A DNA stretch of 64,000 nt, taken from contig CM063283.1 in NCBI GenBank assembly GCA_032173965.1, positions 114,131,187 to 114,195,186 of the forward strand, given 5' to 3'. The stretch's first letter is position 1. The number at the start of each line of letters is the position of its first letter. This DNA comes from Sitta carolinensis (Eukaryota > Chordata > Aves > Passeriformes > Sittidae). The translations under genes and the position numbers were made by a program. Below the pieces are notes generated by a model. It was not told the DNA's origin. It saw nothing but the letters and a program-made list of their open reading frames with translations, and made no database searches. Below are positions 32,443 through 46,900 of this stretch, one piece after another.

Positions 32443-33102
32443 TGTCTGTGGCTGCAGTGCAGTGAGCAGAGGTGTGGATTGCATGCCCAGCTGCTGCAGG
32501 AGGGAATCCTGTGTGCATGGGCAGCTGTTCCAAAGCAGCTGGGGCAGTTTGCTTTCTCCCTGCCAGCACCCATCCTCCCTGCAGGCACAGCTCTGCTGCT
32601 CAGGGCCCACGGAGTCTCCCTGCAGGGCTGAGAAAATTCCCTGCTGCCCCTGGCAGAGGCTGCAGGCAGGGCAGGAGCCAAGCATTCCTGCCTGGCTCCC
32701 CTGGCAGCTGGGGCAGCCCAGGGCAGCCTTGGCCCGGCAGTGCCAGAGGCAGAGCAGCCCCAGGGATGCCCAGGGCAGCTGCAGAGGGAATCTGCCCCTT
32801 GCTGCAGGCTCCCTGCTCCAGCAGAGCCCCCTGTGCCCCTGCAGGAGGCTGCAGCCCCCAGGGGATGGCTCTGCTGCCACCCCCGAGCCCCGGGGGGCAG
32901 GGGGGATTCGGACTCTGCCAGGGGCTGCGCTGGCAGCACTGCATTTTTATTGGCATTCTCCTGCCAGAGAACTGTCAGTGCCAGCCCAGAGCTTGGCCTG
33001 AGAGCCCCTGAATGGCACCATGAGAACAATGCCCAGGGAGGGCTTTGCATTCTCCATTCCAGGGGGGCTCCTGCCCTCCTCAGCACACACCTGCCCTTCA
33101 CC
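32443..33102. repeat. Dispersed duplicated segment, long copy
   Basis: Partner of 17379-17735. The first 214 bases read the same in both. This copy has an extra internal ~0.3 kb rich in 'ctgcaggcagggcaggagcc'-like sequence before the common end. Confidence 0.9.
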
Positions 33103-33534
33103 CCAGGAGAGCCCCAATCCCACTCCCCACACCCTGACCCACAAAGCTCGGCATGAAGCCAACCCCTCCTCACCCATCTCTTCCCAGCTCTGGGAGGGTG
33201 TGAATGGAACAGGGCATTGAAAATGATTTGTACACAAGTCCTGAGGAGTTCCATGGCACTAGAGCTGCCTTAGGAACCAGCATGGTGCAAGCCCTCGTGC
33301 TCAGGGAACTTCTGGAGGCAGGGAAGCTCATCCAGGGATCAACAGCAGAACTTCCTGAATCTCAGCTCCATTCCAGTAACCCCCCTGGATTATAACAGTG
33401 CTGCTTTTTCTACATCCAGGACATTCCCAGTTCCATACTGGTGTGCCCAGTCCAACACCAGCTTTCTTTACCCAGCCCTTCAGCCATTCTGCACAGGGTT
33501 TATTTAGAAACAACCACAAGCTGGGATCCTGCAA

Positions 33535-34991
33535 ACTCCAATTTAGAACTTTTTATTTTTTACAAAAAATACATTTTAACAAGTAAATAGAAACCATTTC
33601 CATAAGTCCACCGTTGTCCAAAGTGTAAATGTACATTGCAAATTTGCCATTTTTAATATAGACATGTGCTCTATTTTGCCAGTTGTCTACAAGAAATTCA
33701 GCTACAGTCTGATGAAACGTAATAAATAATGATTAAGAAATGGAAAAGCTACACACCAAGAAATGGGAAATATAAACTTTGCAAAAGTCATACGTAGTTA
33801 TATTACAGCCACCTCTTCCCAAATCAAACATTCAATTTCTCCTTTATAAAGTACAACAGTAGTGCATTCCTGGTATTGGCATAGAGAGAGATCTTCCATT
33901 GAAATACTGTCCATGGAAAGAATTCCACTGAACTACAACTGAAAGGGACACCAAGGGATTAACTCAGGACAGTAGCAGTGCAAAAGCCAACAATATTGGC
34001 TTTATTAAAAAAAAATAAACTTCCTAAGAATTAACGTATTGAACACTAATTACATAATTTTTAAAATGTATTTTTTATATTTAAAAGCAATTTTCTGGAT
34101 AGCTCTTTGGGTGCCCAATCCCACCACTGAGGAAAAGATGGATTTGCTGTCTTTGCCACCCACTTTGTCACTCCCAATGACTTGAAAAGGAATCCCTGCA
34201 GCTGGCTGGGAATTCCTCTTGGTACCATTGCTTCCAGGTTTTCCCACGAGCATGGAAAAATGGGAAAATTTAGAGCACCCAGCTCTAAAAGGGGAGATGT
34301 GAAAAAGAGGAATTCCCATTTCTTGCCTCTAAAAAAACCTGTTGAATCTTCAGCTCTAGCTCACCCTGTAATCTACACACAGATAAAGAAACATCCCTCC
34401 TTTTCCCAAGTGCTTCCATCCAACTGGTCCATCCCCAGTTTTCAGGAGAAAACCCTTCTTTTGGTAGTACCACACAAATATTCCCCAAATATGGCCCAAA
34501 GTCTCACCTACCACTTACATTTCTATCCCAAGAATGCCACACAGAATGCTGCTGGGAGCAATGGAACAACACTGTGGGATACAACAACTCTGGGAAGGAA
34601 ATCAAGGAAGTTTGGCTTTTTTTTTTTTTTTTTCCGTTTTTAAGATATTCTACTACTTTACAAGAGGAAATACTCACAGGTATTAATGCTTATATAAGAT
34701 CCAAAGTCAACCAAAAGGTGTCTGTAGAAAAGTATTAAGATTCCTAATAGTAAAAATATCTGCAAATTTAATTACAAATACATTTCCAAAGCAAAATCCT
34801 GAATTTAAGTACATGGGGGTGGGTCAGTATTGACAGTGTTCCTTGAGGAGGAAGTGACCAGCTAAATGTGGAATATTTACACTCAGAGATCCACTTATGT
34901 CACATATATAAAGTGAGGCAGCCCTATTTACAACCAGGAACCTACAGGTTCTAATGGAAGAACAAAACCACTCTGCTAAAACACGGACATT
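33535..34991 (-). other. MORC3: MORC3 3' UTR
   Basis: About 1.45 kb of AU-rich noncoding sequence following the TAA. Its length is similar to mammalian MORC3 UTRs. It is unusually free of CR1 compared with the flanking DNA. Confidence 0.7.
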
Positions 34992-37900
34992 TTACGAACT
35001 GCTGATTTCATGCATTTGTTCCACCACCTGCCCTAAGATTTCATCCACCACATCGATGTCATAATTCACTTGCTGCAGGTCCAGGTCGGGCATGATGGTG
35101 GCCAGGAGCTGTCCCACGTTCACGCGCAGCGAGCGCAGCTTCAGGCTGGGGAGGGAAAGGACACGGTTACACGGAGCTGCACTGCTGGCCCAGGGCTCAC
35201 CTAGCCAAGCTGGGCTCAAAGCCACACTGGGGGAGCCCCACAGTGACAGCACAGCCACAGACACTGCTGGGAAACTGCTGCCAAGGCTGCACCAGGTAGG
35301 GTCTTTATTTGGAGAACTCCTTCCCTTATATCGATTTTTCACAGACCACTCTTCACCCACACTGACCAAAGCAGAGGGGCATCCAAAGAAAATCCCTCCC
35401 ACCAAAAAGAACTCTAAAGGTGACTATCATTACAAAAACATTCCTGTTCTTTATGTTCAAGCTCTGGGAACAAGATTATACAGATTTGCCTTACACAGAT
35501 TTTTCCACAGCCACTGTGATAGGTGAAGAGCAGAACTCTTACCTACATTGGCCAAACCAGAGGGACATCCAAAGAAAATCCCTCCCACAAAAAAGAACTC
35601 TAAACATGACTATCATTACAAAAACAATCCTGTTGTTTATGTTCAAGCTCTGGGAACAAGTTTCAGAAAACCTAAACATCAGAAAAGCAGCTTTAGAAAC
35701 TCCAGAAGCTTCAGGAAAACTCCCATAAACCGACACAAAAAATGGATGCAGGTAAAGCTGCACCAAGCTTGTTTCTAAATCTGTTTTTCCAAGCTTCTCT
35801 TTGGTTTTCAGCCTGAAGGGGAATATTGCCTCAGTTTCCAACCAATACTAAACTGAATTCCCATTTCACAGTAAGCATCCTTTACCCCACACCACCTGGA
35901 TTTCTCAAAGCAACGTTAAGCCCTGGTATTTTTATCCATTTAGAAACCCAAACTACCACAACCCACAGGAATAAAAGGAGAGAAAACGAGAGGAGAAGGC
36001 AAGAAAGAGGAGTTTGTCCAAAGGCTTTAAAATATAAATAAGGAAATAAGAGTTACAGCCCAGGGAAAAGGCTGTGCCTCCCTTTTTTTTTTTTTTGGTT
36101 TCTTTCCTGGATGTCCTTGCTGTGTCCTCTTCCTGATCAAATTGTTTTGCCATGAGCCATCCTGCTGTGGCCCATTTCCTTCTACTCTCAGCTCCTTTAT
36201 CATCTCCATGACCAGTTCTCCCAGTGCTGCCATATCTCCATCAACTTGGGAGGGAAGTTACTTCCAAGGCCTGCATTTGTTTGCTAATTCTTTTAATAAC
36301 CACACGTCAGAGCTATAAGGAGAAATAAAATTAAATGCTGACAGGTCATTTTTAATGCAGGTAAATTTCTTTTTTAAGACTGAAGGGGGTCTTAACAAAG
36401 GGAATTATCCAGCTTGTTCTCCAGTCCCCTGCCACCCTCTGCCAGGTGCACAGAGGTGGATCCAGCACTCCCTGGGGTGAGTCCAGCCCAGCAGGAGCTG
36501 GTTTGTGGCAGCAGCAGAGCAGTGCTGGCTCCCAGTGCCACCCAGCCCCTTGGGCAGCCTGCTCTGCTCTGCCAGGAAAGCACAGGTGCCCTCAGGGAAT
36601 TTCCAGAGGCTTCTTTTCCAGCCCTTTTGTCCAATTTGGCAAAGTCCCTCAGCAGCTGCTCTGCCCTCTTGAGTTCCCTCCAATTGGATGGCATCAGGAA
36701 TTTATGGAGTTCATTTGGCTCTGTCAGCCAGGCCATAAATCCCAGAATCCCCAGGGTGGGACGAGAACTTTGGGATTATCCAGTCCAACAATCACCCCAA
36801 AATGGCCTCCCCAGGGGTCACAGCCAGACTCCCAGGGACAATTCCAGGCACTCCAACCCTCCCTGGGCAGCTCAGCCCAAGGCCTGGCCACTCTCACAGG
36901 GACATTTTCTTCCCCAATCTCCCCCCTGAGCCTGCCCTGGTGCCAGTTGAGGCCATTCCCTCTCATTTTCTCCCTGTCCCTCCTGGCAGGAGCTGTGCAG
37001 AGCTGTGAGTTCCCCCCTGAGCCTCCTCTGCTCCAGGCTGAGCCCCTGCCCAGCTCAGCTGCTCCTCCCAGGATGTTTTCCAGCCCCTTCCCAGCCCCTC
37101 AATGTCCTTTTCAAGTGGCACAGAACTGCCACAGGACTGCAGGTGCCAAAGCCTTTTCCCTTCCTGGCCTTGCTGCTGCTCCCCAGTTTGCCCTCAGCCA
37201 CCCCACGCTGTTGTCCTTCCTCCCCTCTGACCTTCAGGGGGCTGCAGGTGGCTTCCAGGCAGATTTATTCCATGTTTTCCCTGGGATTGAGGCTGCAGTG
37301 CCAGGCTGTCCTAAACATGGGCACAACTGCCCTGGTGCAGGAATGTTAACTTTGGGAGATGCCTCCAGGCCCTCAGCTCCCCCTGCAGCGCCTCTCACCT
37401 GGTCCCAGGGATCAATTTGCTGAATTGGTCCCTCCACTGAGCCCCCTTTTATCTCAGGAGATGCTGCCCCCCCTGGATTCTCCCCTGGCAGGGATCTCAG
37501 CTCACTCTGCTGCCACCTGCTCTGGGGTTTGTGTGTGTGTGCTATTCCCACCTCCCAAGAGCTGCCAGTTTCAACCCTTCTTTAATTCCCAAACCCACCC
37601 AGGACCCTGAGTCCACAGGATTTGCCTGCAGCAAGGAGTTCCTACAGGAAAATTTCAAATCCAGACTCTTCAGTTGATTCAAGACAGAAAAACAGACTCT
37701 CCAAGTGAAGTTCATTGCACAGCAGGAAATAATGATCGCCCTCTTGCCTGCCTCCCTTTTCTCTCCTTGGTTTGCAGGTTGTGTTTAAAAATCATTATCC
37801 AAAATATAAAATATTTTGGCTATTTTAAGAAGTTATCAGTTTGCCATTCTGCTGTGCAGTGGCCAATCCTGCTCACACAAATAAATCACAAATCACAAAC

Positions 37901-40900
37901 ATCACTTGATTAAAAAAAAAAAACAAAAAACAACATTACACAAAATGCACAAAAAGGCATTAGAAAAGAATTCTGAGCATCACATTTTATTATATATACA
38001 ATTATCAGACATAACCTTCATCCAAACATTTAATGTACAACCAACAAGCAAAAAATCTTGCAATAACATCTAGAAAGAACAAAACTGATACCTTTCTCCA
38101 TCAGAAAAATTTACAGAGTCTTCTACATTACTGCTGGTAGAATCATTTGCACGTGCTACAGCCTGGGGGATTGAAGCTTTCAACTGAGCCAGCTCTGCCT
38201 TGAGCTCCTCACACTGACAGGCCATTTGATTCTTCTCCACTTCTAGGACTTCAATCTGCCAAGCAAAAGCAAAAGAAAGCTGTAAAAACTCTTCAAAACA
38301 CCGAAGTGCTACGAAGCAAGGAGCGAACCAGAGATGATTTAAGTGAAGGGAGTGCTGTACCTCGCTTTTGTATCTGTCTCTCTCAACGGTGCACTTGTCC
38401 AGCTGCCTGAAAACATCATCCAGCTGCACTGCAATCTCATCCACCTCGCTCCTGCTCTCGCCATCGGCACATCTGCTGCACTCAGTCTTTAGGTTCTGCA
38501 GGGTGCTGCACTGCTCCCTGAGCGTGGCGATCTCCCCCAGGGCCTGCTCGTACAGCGCCGTCACCTCGGCCACGCTCCTCCCCTCGCTGCTTCCCTCTCC
38601 AAAGGGGGCGGCCGTCTCCGTTGCCTGGTGGCACATTTCCTTTTTTACATATTTATTATTCATCTCCAAAAGCTGCTCTTCCAGTGCTTCCACCTGTTTG
38701 GTTAACGCTTGGCATTTGCTTTGGTACATTTGTTTTTCTCTGTTCAATAATTGCAGCTGGTTTTTCAGTTCGTTTTCCATCTCTACAGCTGTCTCAGGAA
38801 CACCATTGACCTTGGCTGTTCCACTTCCATCCCTGCCCCAGGAATCTCCACTGGGATGTCTTCCACCTCTTCCTTTTTCACCACCAGCTTTGGGAGCTCA
38901 GTCTGGGTTGCTGAGCTCAGCCGGTCACTTCTTGCCTCTGAAGTGCTTGCACTGCAAGGCTCCCCCCCAGGGCAGGGTTTTCCTTCTCCTTCTCCTCCTG
39001 ATCCAAATTGATACATTCTGTTTTTACCACGGCAACATCAGCGTCTGCTGAAGGCTTTGGAGTGCTGCTCTCCTCCAAAATGATGACATCCTCATCATCC
39101 TCCTCCTCCTCCTCGTGGCTGTTGAATGTTTTGTCACTGAGCCGAGGTGTCTTTAGGGACACGGGTGTCACACAGCTCTGTGTCCTCCTTTTGAGGCTGA
39201 GGAGGAAAACAGCAAAAGAAATCAGTTTATTGCAAAAATGCTGCCCAAATCGTCTGTTCCCAACCGTGTGCAGCGTTTCTCTGAACACTCTTCAAAAATC
39301 ACCACTCCAGAAAATCTCCTGCACGGGATTTTAATGTGGGTAGCCAGTTAATTCCTGTAAGAACACGTGCCTGCCATGCACACTCACACATTATCCTGAA
39401 TCAGACTCAGTGTACCCAGGAAGAGCCCACACACGAAACAGCCTGAGGAGTGTGGAGAGCACAAACTCTGCTCTGAGCACACAAATCACTACAAATGCTC
39501 CTTTGTCACATTCTTGCACTTGACAAAGTCTCCAGGTCCCTTTTATCTGGAGCTTCCCATGCTCCCAGAATTCCCACAGGAATTTTAGCAGCTGAAGCTG
39601 CCCCAACACCATCATTTCCATTAAATTATTAATTTTAGAAATAAACAGCAATCTCCTTTCTACAGGTGCACTCACCTGCTATCAGCATCCAAATGTGGGG
39701 AAGAGACTTTAATTAAAATAGGCAGAGATCTTCGAACAGAAGCATCTGATGATTTTGGTAAAAGTAACCTTGGAAGAGCTTCCTTTGTATTTGGAGCTGA
39801 GAATGTTTTGAAGTCTTTACTTGAAGAAACAGATGTTTTTAAAAGTATTTCATTATTGATCTATAAGACAATGTAAGTTAAGAATGGAAATAAACAGGTA
39901 TTAGCAGGTTCTTCAGGACAGATTTAAGCAGTTCTTTACATGCAACACCTAAAATTCTGACACTTCCATAGCCAAGTACCTCCCTGAAGCCAGGCTCAGG
40001 ATTTTGGGATGAGAAAGACTGACTAGACTACTGCAAATCCCAGTTTTTCATTTCCAAGTGCTGTGCAGAATCCCAGGCAAGAGCTTTTCCCAAGCTGGGT
40101 CTCTGGAGTTTGCCCATCAGACACAAACTCCAGCACAGACATCCCTGGGAAAGCTGCTCAGCTGGCCCAAAATGAGCAATTATTTCACTTTTAGAAATTA
40201 TTTTTGTACTAGCAGAGAAACAATAAAATGAGATAAATAGGTTAAAAGAGCACATGCAGCATGTCTTCTCCAGAAATGATCTTAGCTCAGGAATTGCCTT
40301 GGAATGCAACTGAAACTAAATCCCACTTAGAAGATCTGGTTCAGAGTCGCAATCCAGACATTCCCATCGAACACCTTGGTCTGCATCTGGATTTAATCTG
40401 AATTTGAGTGTCTCCTTGCACAAGGGCAGCTGTTCCACCTCTGTCTATCCCCACTTTTAAGGGCATCTTCACTACCCTATCCTCAACACATCTCTCTCCA
40501 CCAAACCCCCTTCCAACAACGGCCACAAAAACAGCCACGAGTGACTGAATCTCTTCTGGTTTTGTCCCTCTCAAACTCCTTCCTGAGGAGACAGAAATGG
40601 TGGATTTTCCACCATTGGGCAGCAGAGAAAGGGGATTTGGGGTTTCCTCACAGTGAGCAAATCCTGCAGAGCCATCAGACTAAAAGTGGATGCTAAAGCA
40701 GACATTGGATTCTTTTTTTTTTTAATTAAAGAAGTCAGGGCAGGCTCCTGGCAGCCTCAGGAGTTACCTGGTGGTTGTACTCCAGTCTCCTCTTCAGTTT
40801 TTCCCTGTCTCTGCACAGCAGCAAGGGAAAAAGAGAAATTGAGAGCTTAGATTCAAACAGCTCATTCATTATAAAAACTCTACATCTAAGATCTAAAAGC

Positions 40901-43900
40901 AAACACAATACTCCTCATCTCAGCTAGTAAAATAATCCAAGCATTCTTGTTTATAGAATGAAAATTTCCTCAGGAAGCTGGATGCTTGTCTGGTTAGCTT
41001 AACTTCCAACGAGTTCCCTCTGGATTATTTATTGAAATATTTAAAACAGCCCCAAACTCCCACTTGGAGAATGTGAGGCAGCATCACAATTACCCACATT
41101 GGTTTTGTCATCCACCTTCACTAAGAACCATTTTATTCCTAAATAAATGTACTGAGCTTTTCAATATGGACTTGAAAGTTAGCAGCCAAGGTTCCCTGTC
41201 AACCATCAGTTTGTTTCTGGGACATCCCAAAACAGAATGTGAAGCAGCAGCACAATTACACAGCTCAGTTTTTGTCATACACCTTAGCTAAAACCCCTTT
41301 TATTCCTAAATAAATGTACTGAGCTTTTCAATATGCTTCAATATGGGCCTTGAAAGTTACACAGCCAAGGTCTCCTGTCTACCATCAGTGTTTTTTTCTG
41401 GGACATCCCAAACCAGATTGTGAGGCAGCAGCACAATTACACAGCTCAGTTTTTGTCATACACCTTAGCAAAGAACCCTTTTATTCCTAAATAAATGTAC
41501 TGAGCTTCTCAATATGGACTAGAAAGTTACACAGCCAAGGTCTCTAACAGCTGAGTTTGCTTCTGGGACATCCCAAACCAGATTGTGAGGCAGCAGCACA
41601 ATTACCCAGATCATTTTGTCATACACCTTAGCTAAAACCCCTTTTATTCCTAAATAAATGTACTGAGCTTCTCAATATGGACTAGAAAGTTACACAGCCA
41701 AGGTCTCCTGTCAACCACCAGCCTTTCCTTCTGGGACATCCCAAACTATCCCCACACTGCCAAATCCTTTGGAACACATCCCCCTGGGAGCTGGACCTTG
41801 ACCCCAGCTGCTGCCCAGCTCTCCTTGCTGGATTTTAGTGTTGAGAGCCTTGGGGAAGTCTCCAGAACTCACTTTTTCTTGTAGGTTTTCTCGTAGGTGG
41901 GATGTATCAAATCGTCATCCTCCGGTTCTTCTGGCACGTTACAATTCCTGAGGGGAGGAAGGGGACAGGAGAAAACCGCCGAGAGAGGGAGCTGAAGAGC
42001 CCTGGTGCTGCCAGGTGAGCAGTGAGGGCTGGCAGGGCTCCCTGGGCTGGCTCCTTACCGGAACTGGGGGTCGGGGTTCAGGGAGCAGTACCACTTCTCG
42101 GGCAAGTGCTCGATGCCGTCCGGCAGCTTGCGCCACTTCAGGCAGGCGTCGCACTGCACCCACGTCTGGTCAGGCTGCTTCCTGGGGAGAGCAAACACAT
42201 CACCCTGGGCACGGCCCGGGGGCCAGGGGCAGCTCAGCAGCCTGGGGCAGCCTGGGCAGCCTGGCTCTCCCAGGGGCACTCACTGGATCTCCTCGACGGG
42301 CAGGGCTAGGGGATACTCCTCGTTTTTCTTGGTTTTCATCTCGTTCCAGTAATCGTTGAGCTTTTCTCCAAGTGCTGCTATCGTGAGTCTGCAAAGAAAA
42401 GGATTTAGAGATCACCTTGACTTTTACTGTGATGTAGATAGAAACACAGCAGCACACACAACAGGTGTTCAGGCAGAGAGGAAGAAAGGAAGAAGAAGAT
42501 TCTAGTTTATTGTTGACCTCGTATCTCTCAGTTTCTGGACAGTGATCAGAGATTGGACAGAGCAGTTCCCACCTCTCCATCTCCACTGCTCACTTGAGAA
42601 GTCCATCAGGTGAGATCTTTTACAAAGGAATGCAAACATGATTCTTGTTTATCTTACAATTCATGAGAACTGACTCTACTATACTAAAACGAATCAGAAG
42701 GCTGATTTTCAGGGACAACACGACTAATTCAATTCTAGCACAGAAAAAACCCATTAGAAACTCCAGTGATAGAGTAAGGGCATGAACCACTTTAGTATTT
42801 CTAACTGTACTAGAGTGGGAAAAAAGCTTTCCCTTTTTTCTATTTTTTTTTTATTTAGAAACCTGTAGAAATGAGTCTGAAGTCAAGTTTGTCAAAGGAA
42901 TTCTTGGAAATACGAGTCAGAGCACAAAGACTGAAATCAAGAGTGCTGCTGATGGACACAGCAAACCCTGGAGGGGCTTCACCAGTTCAGCCTCAACCAG
43001 AGAATTAAAAAAAGCACAAAAGCAATGCAGCAGCCCACCCTGGTTTGGGCTGGTCCTGTACATCCCACGTGCAGCTTCCTGGCTGCTCTCAGCTGATGGC
43101 CAGCTTTACAACAAGGAGCTGGCCAACATCTGAATCAAGTCTGCGCTCTGACAAAAGGAGCAGGTCAGCCTCACCCAGGGTAATTCCCAGTTTTGTTTCC
43201 TGCTCAGGGCTCATGGTGCAGCTCAGGGATTCCCAGAGCTGGCAGAGCCAGGAGAGGTGAGGAACAGCAAGAGAGCCCCCAGGTGAGCTGGAGGTGAGGC
43301 CAGCCTGTGGAACTCACCCCGAGCAATCCAGGGGATGAGGAACCCAACCCAGCCCTCCCTGCCTGGCCCCAGGCCTTGAAGCAGCACAAATATTTGTGCA
43401 GTGACCTGGGGTGACCCAGAGCTGAACCCCAGGCAGGGACAGCAGGACAGAAATGAGCAGTGGGACGTGGGTGGCACCACATCCCTGCTCTGGGGAGGAA
43501 AAGTGCAGGAAAACCTTCCCATCAGGTTCACAACAAAACCATCTCGGGAGAGCCTGGAGCACTGCAGGCAGAAAAACCCTCACAGATATTTCAGGTGTGG
43601 GGTCACTGTGCCCAGCCACATCCCAGGTGTGGGGGGAAATTGGCTGGGGGCAAAATCAGAGACAGTTGGGAAGTTCCCTTCCCATTGTAAGAGTCCTGAA
43701 ATCAGAGGTGCAATGCAGCTGCTGCTTTCCTGGATGGATGCAGCTGGGTCCTGGTTTGGACACCAACCCAGCACAAGCTGGGAATCTGCTCCTGCCTGCT
43801 GGACAGTGCAGCAGAGTGGGGACACCAGAGCCAGCTGGAATCCCTGCAGGGCTGGGAGCTCCACAGGAGTGCAATGTGCACAACAGAGCAGCCAAGAGAG

Positions 43901-46900
43901 GAGAAGCTGTTTTGCTGCTGAAGCAGCAGCTGGGGGGAAATCCCTGTCCTCAGATGAACTGGGGTCATTATAATTTAATTGGGAGATTAACTGCACCCCA
44001 AAATTCCAAGTGGATTCCAAGTGGAAGCGGCACTTAAAGGTTTGGAGGTCTTGGAGGGCTTTTCCAACCTTAATGATCCTGGGATTCACCCCATTTGTTT
44101 GGATATTAATCACATTTTTTGCTTGGGCACAAAGTTCCCAGATTTCCTGAGGTGCTCACAGACAAACCAAACCCATGGGATTGAGGGATCCCTCCCTTTT
44201 CATGGTAAGTGTCCAAAAAATCCCAACATGTGACAAAAATCCCCTGCTCACTGTGCCTGCCAAGGGCATTCCCAACTCCTGCCCCTCTGCTGGGGGTGCC
44301 ACACACAGGAAATTGTGATGTTTGCAAGCCATGCCCCCAAAATCCCACACTCAAATCCCCATTAAAAGCACTGCTGGGCACCTGGAAAACCCTGGGGAGC
44401 CACCAGAGAATATCCAGGAAAAACGTGGGCACAAAGCTGCTGGGGATATTGTGGGGAAAGCTTTATAAGGCACAAAGAGGGGCAGACAAAAAAAAAAAAG
44501 CTTTCTTTTTTTGCATTTAAACCAGGTTTGGCCAGAATGGAGAATTTGTTTTACTTGTTTTGGGGTTTTTTTTAGGTGAGAGGCAGAATTTTTGTTTGCA
44601 CTTCGATGTTTATTATTTTTTATTTGAGTGACTGTGAGTGGTTTTGCATTCTGAATTAAGGTAAAAATGGAGTACAGAGTGAAGTTTTAAGGTTTTTTAA
44701 AGTTTCAATTATTTAATTATGAGATGTTAATTTATTTTAATTATTAGCTACTTCTATTTTGCACTCTGGATTTTTTAACTAATTACACAAAATTATTTGA
44801 ATTTGTGAAGAAGATTACACTCTAAATTTTTCATTTTGTTATATGTTTGAAATAATAATAAATTATTTCAACTTATTTCATAATAACATATTATTTCCAC
44901 TTATTTCATAATAATACATTATTTCAACTTATTTAATAATAGTTATATTATTTCCACTTATTGAGACTTCAATTTATTGAAGTTTGAAATTTTCAACTTA
45001 TTATTTTCAATTTCTTATTTTGTGATAGAATACACTTTGATTTAATTACACATTTATAGATTTAGTATTAGTCTTTAGTCTTGCAAGGTTTTTTTAGAGC
45101 TTTAGGTTAAATGTAGTATATTTTTTGTGGATCATTTTCTGAAAATTTTCTGTGTCCAGGGGTTCCACCAGAAACTCTTCTTCTTCCTATTTAAAGCAGC
45201 AGCTTTAGCAAGTATTTCTCAGGTAATATGGGATAGAAAATGTAGATAAAAATACCTGTATTCATTGGTGTAGTCAAAATCTTGTTTGTTGTGAGTTGGT
45301 TTTAGGAAGTTGCATTCAATAATCCCAACAACACCCACACCCATGTTGTTTGCCTGCAAGGAATGAAAGTTTATCAGGAAAACCAACATAAAATCCATGC
45401 CAGTACTGCCAGAGTTTGCTGGAGGTAATCATTAACTGGATCTGCATTGGGTAAAAAGGATTTTCTGCCTTCTGACTTGATCTAAACCCCCTAAATAACA
45501 AATCCTCTGCTCCACCCCTCCTTTTATCCTGAGAGAAGTGCTCAGATTCATATTTTTGTACCAAACAGCCTCAAAACCAAACTATTTAATACAATTTTTA
45601 ACTGCTGCATACAGCAAAAACGGTGATTTTATATAATATACATCAGTATTTTGCTTTCCATCCATATTCTTTTTTAAAATCGGTGTGAATGAAAGTTGTC
45701 AAGATATTAAAATGCTTTGAAGCCTCAATTCCTTACCTTTAACTGACAGCCAACTCTCTCATAAGCTTTGATGAGTCTGTTTTTGTGGTACATCATTATT
45801 CCATAATGATCTTTGTTTCTGCAGTTAAATCCAAAAGTAATTCTGACTGTTTTGGCCTTTGAGCAGATATTAAGGAAAACCAGGGTGAATCTCATGGAAC
45901 ACAAGAAATAAGAGTTACTCTGAGTGGGTCTTAGAGCTTTCTTGTTTTATATTGAGACAATTCCTTCAGTGTAACTTAAAAACCCCTAAAAATCTCCCAA
46001 ACCACCCCAAAATTCATCAACACAACTGCAACAGAACCCAGCCAGAGAACTCAGTTCTGCAATGGAAATGTTAAAGGATACATTGAGAAATTTGGGTCTG
46101 TAAATATCCCTCTCAATGAAGGCCAAACTTTTGGAAACCAGCTGTGTTTTCACCTTCTGTCCTCTCAGGATGATCTGCATGGTTGGCTTCAGATACAAAA
46201 TACTGCAGTAAGCCTAGAAAACACACATTAGATTAAAATTAAAAAATTTACAGCCTCCAGCTTCCAATAATAAACCCAAGTTTCAAAATCCAACACGTAC
46301 TCTTAGGGAGTAATCACTTTCTGGAACGATCTGGTCGAGTCTCTCCTGTTTTTTGTAGCCTCTTTTGCCCGTTTCATCCAAATCTTCTGGAATTCTGATG
46401 TCATATTTATCCTTGTCAAAGTCAAACTCTGGCTTGTCGTTTTTATCTCTGAGAATTAAGAAAGGAAAATGTATTAATTATAGAGGGGAAAAAAGCAACT
46501 ACAAGAGGAGGTGTGGTGTGGAGGCAGGAAAGAAGGGATAAAAGGGGAATTCCTCAGAGATTTGCTAAAATTCCCATTTTTTAACCCCACACAGCTTGTT
46601 CCAGTTATTCCACACCCAAAGAACCCCCAAATCCTTCCATGTTTGGATACACTGAATGAAAAGGTGAACTGGATGAGAGGTGAGAGAGTGGCTTTCTCTT
46701 ACTTTCTAAGATTCCAAATGATAATCCTGGTGCCTTTTTTCCCTATGATGGCATCCAGCTCTGCCAGTAACTTCTCCTCAGTGGAGAACAAGGAATGGGT
46801 CAGGATGGCCTTGAGGCTGTTCCTGGATTCTGCTGGATCACTGATCTGCCGTGGGCCACACGTTAAGGACAGGGCTTGGAATGGAGGAGAGATTTCTGAA

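Noticed and set aside
38262..38360. ORF extension between MORC3 exons 15 and 16
   Set aside because: A ~105-bp intron that stays open. Removing it at GTACAG...GGCAG gives [11 protein letters not shown], as in other MORC3 proteins.
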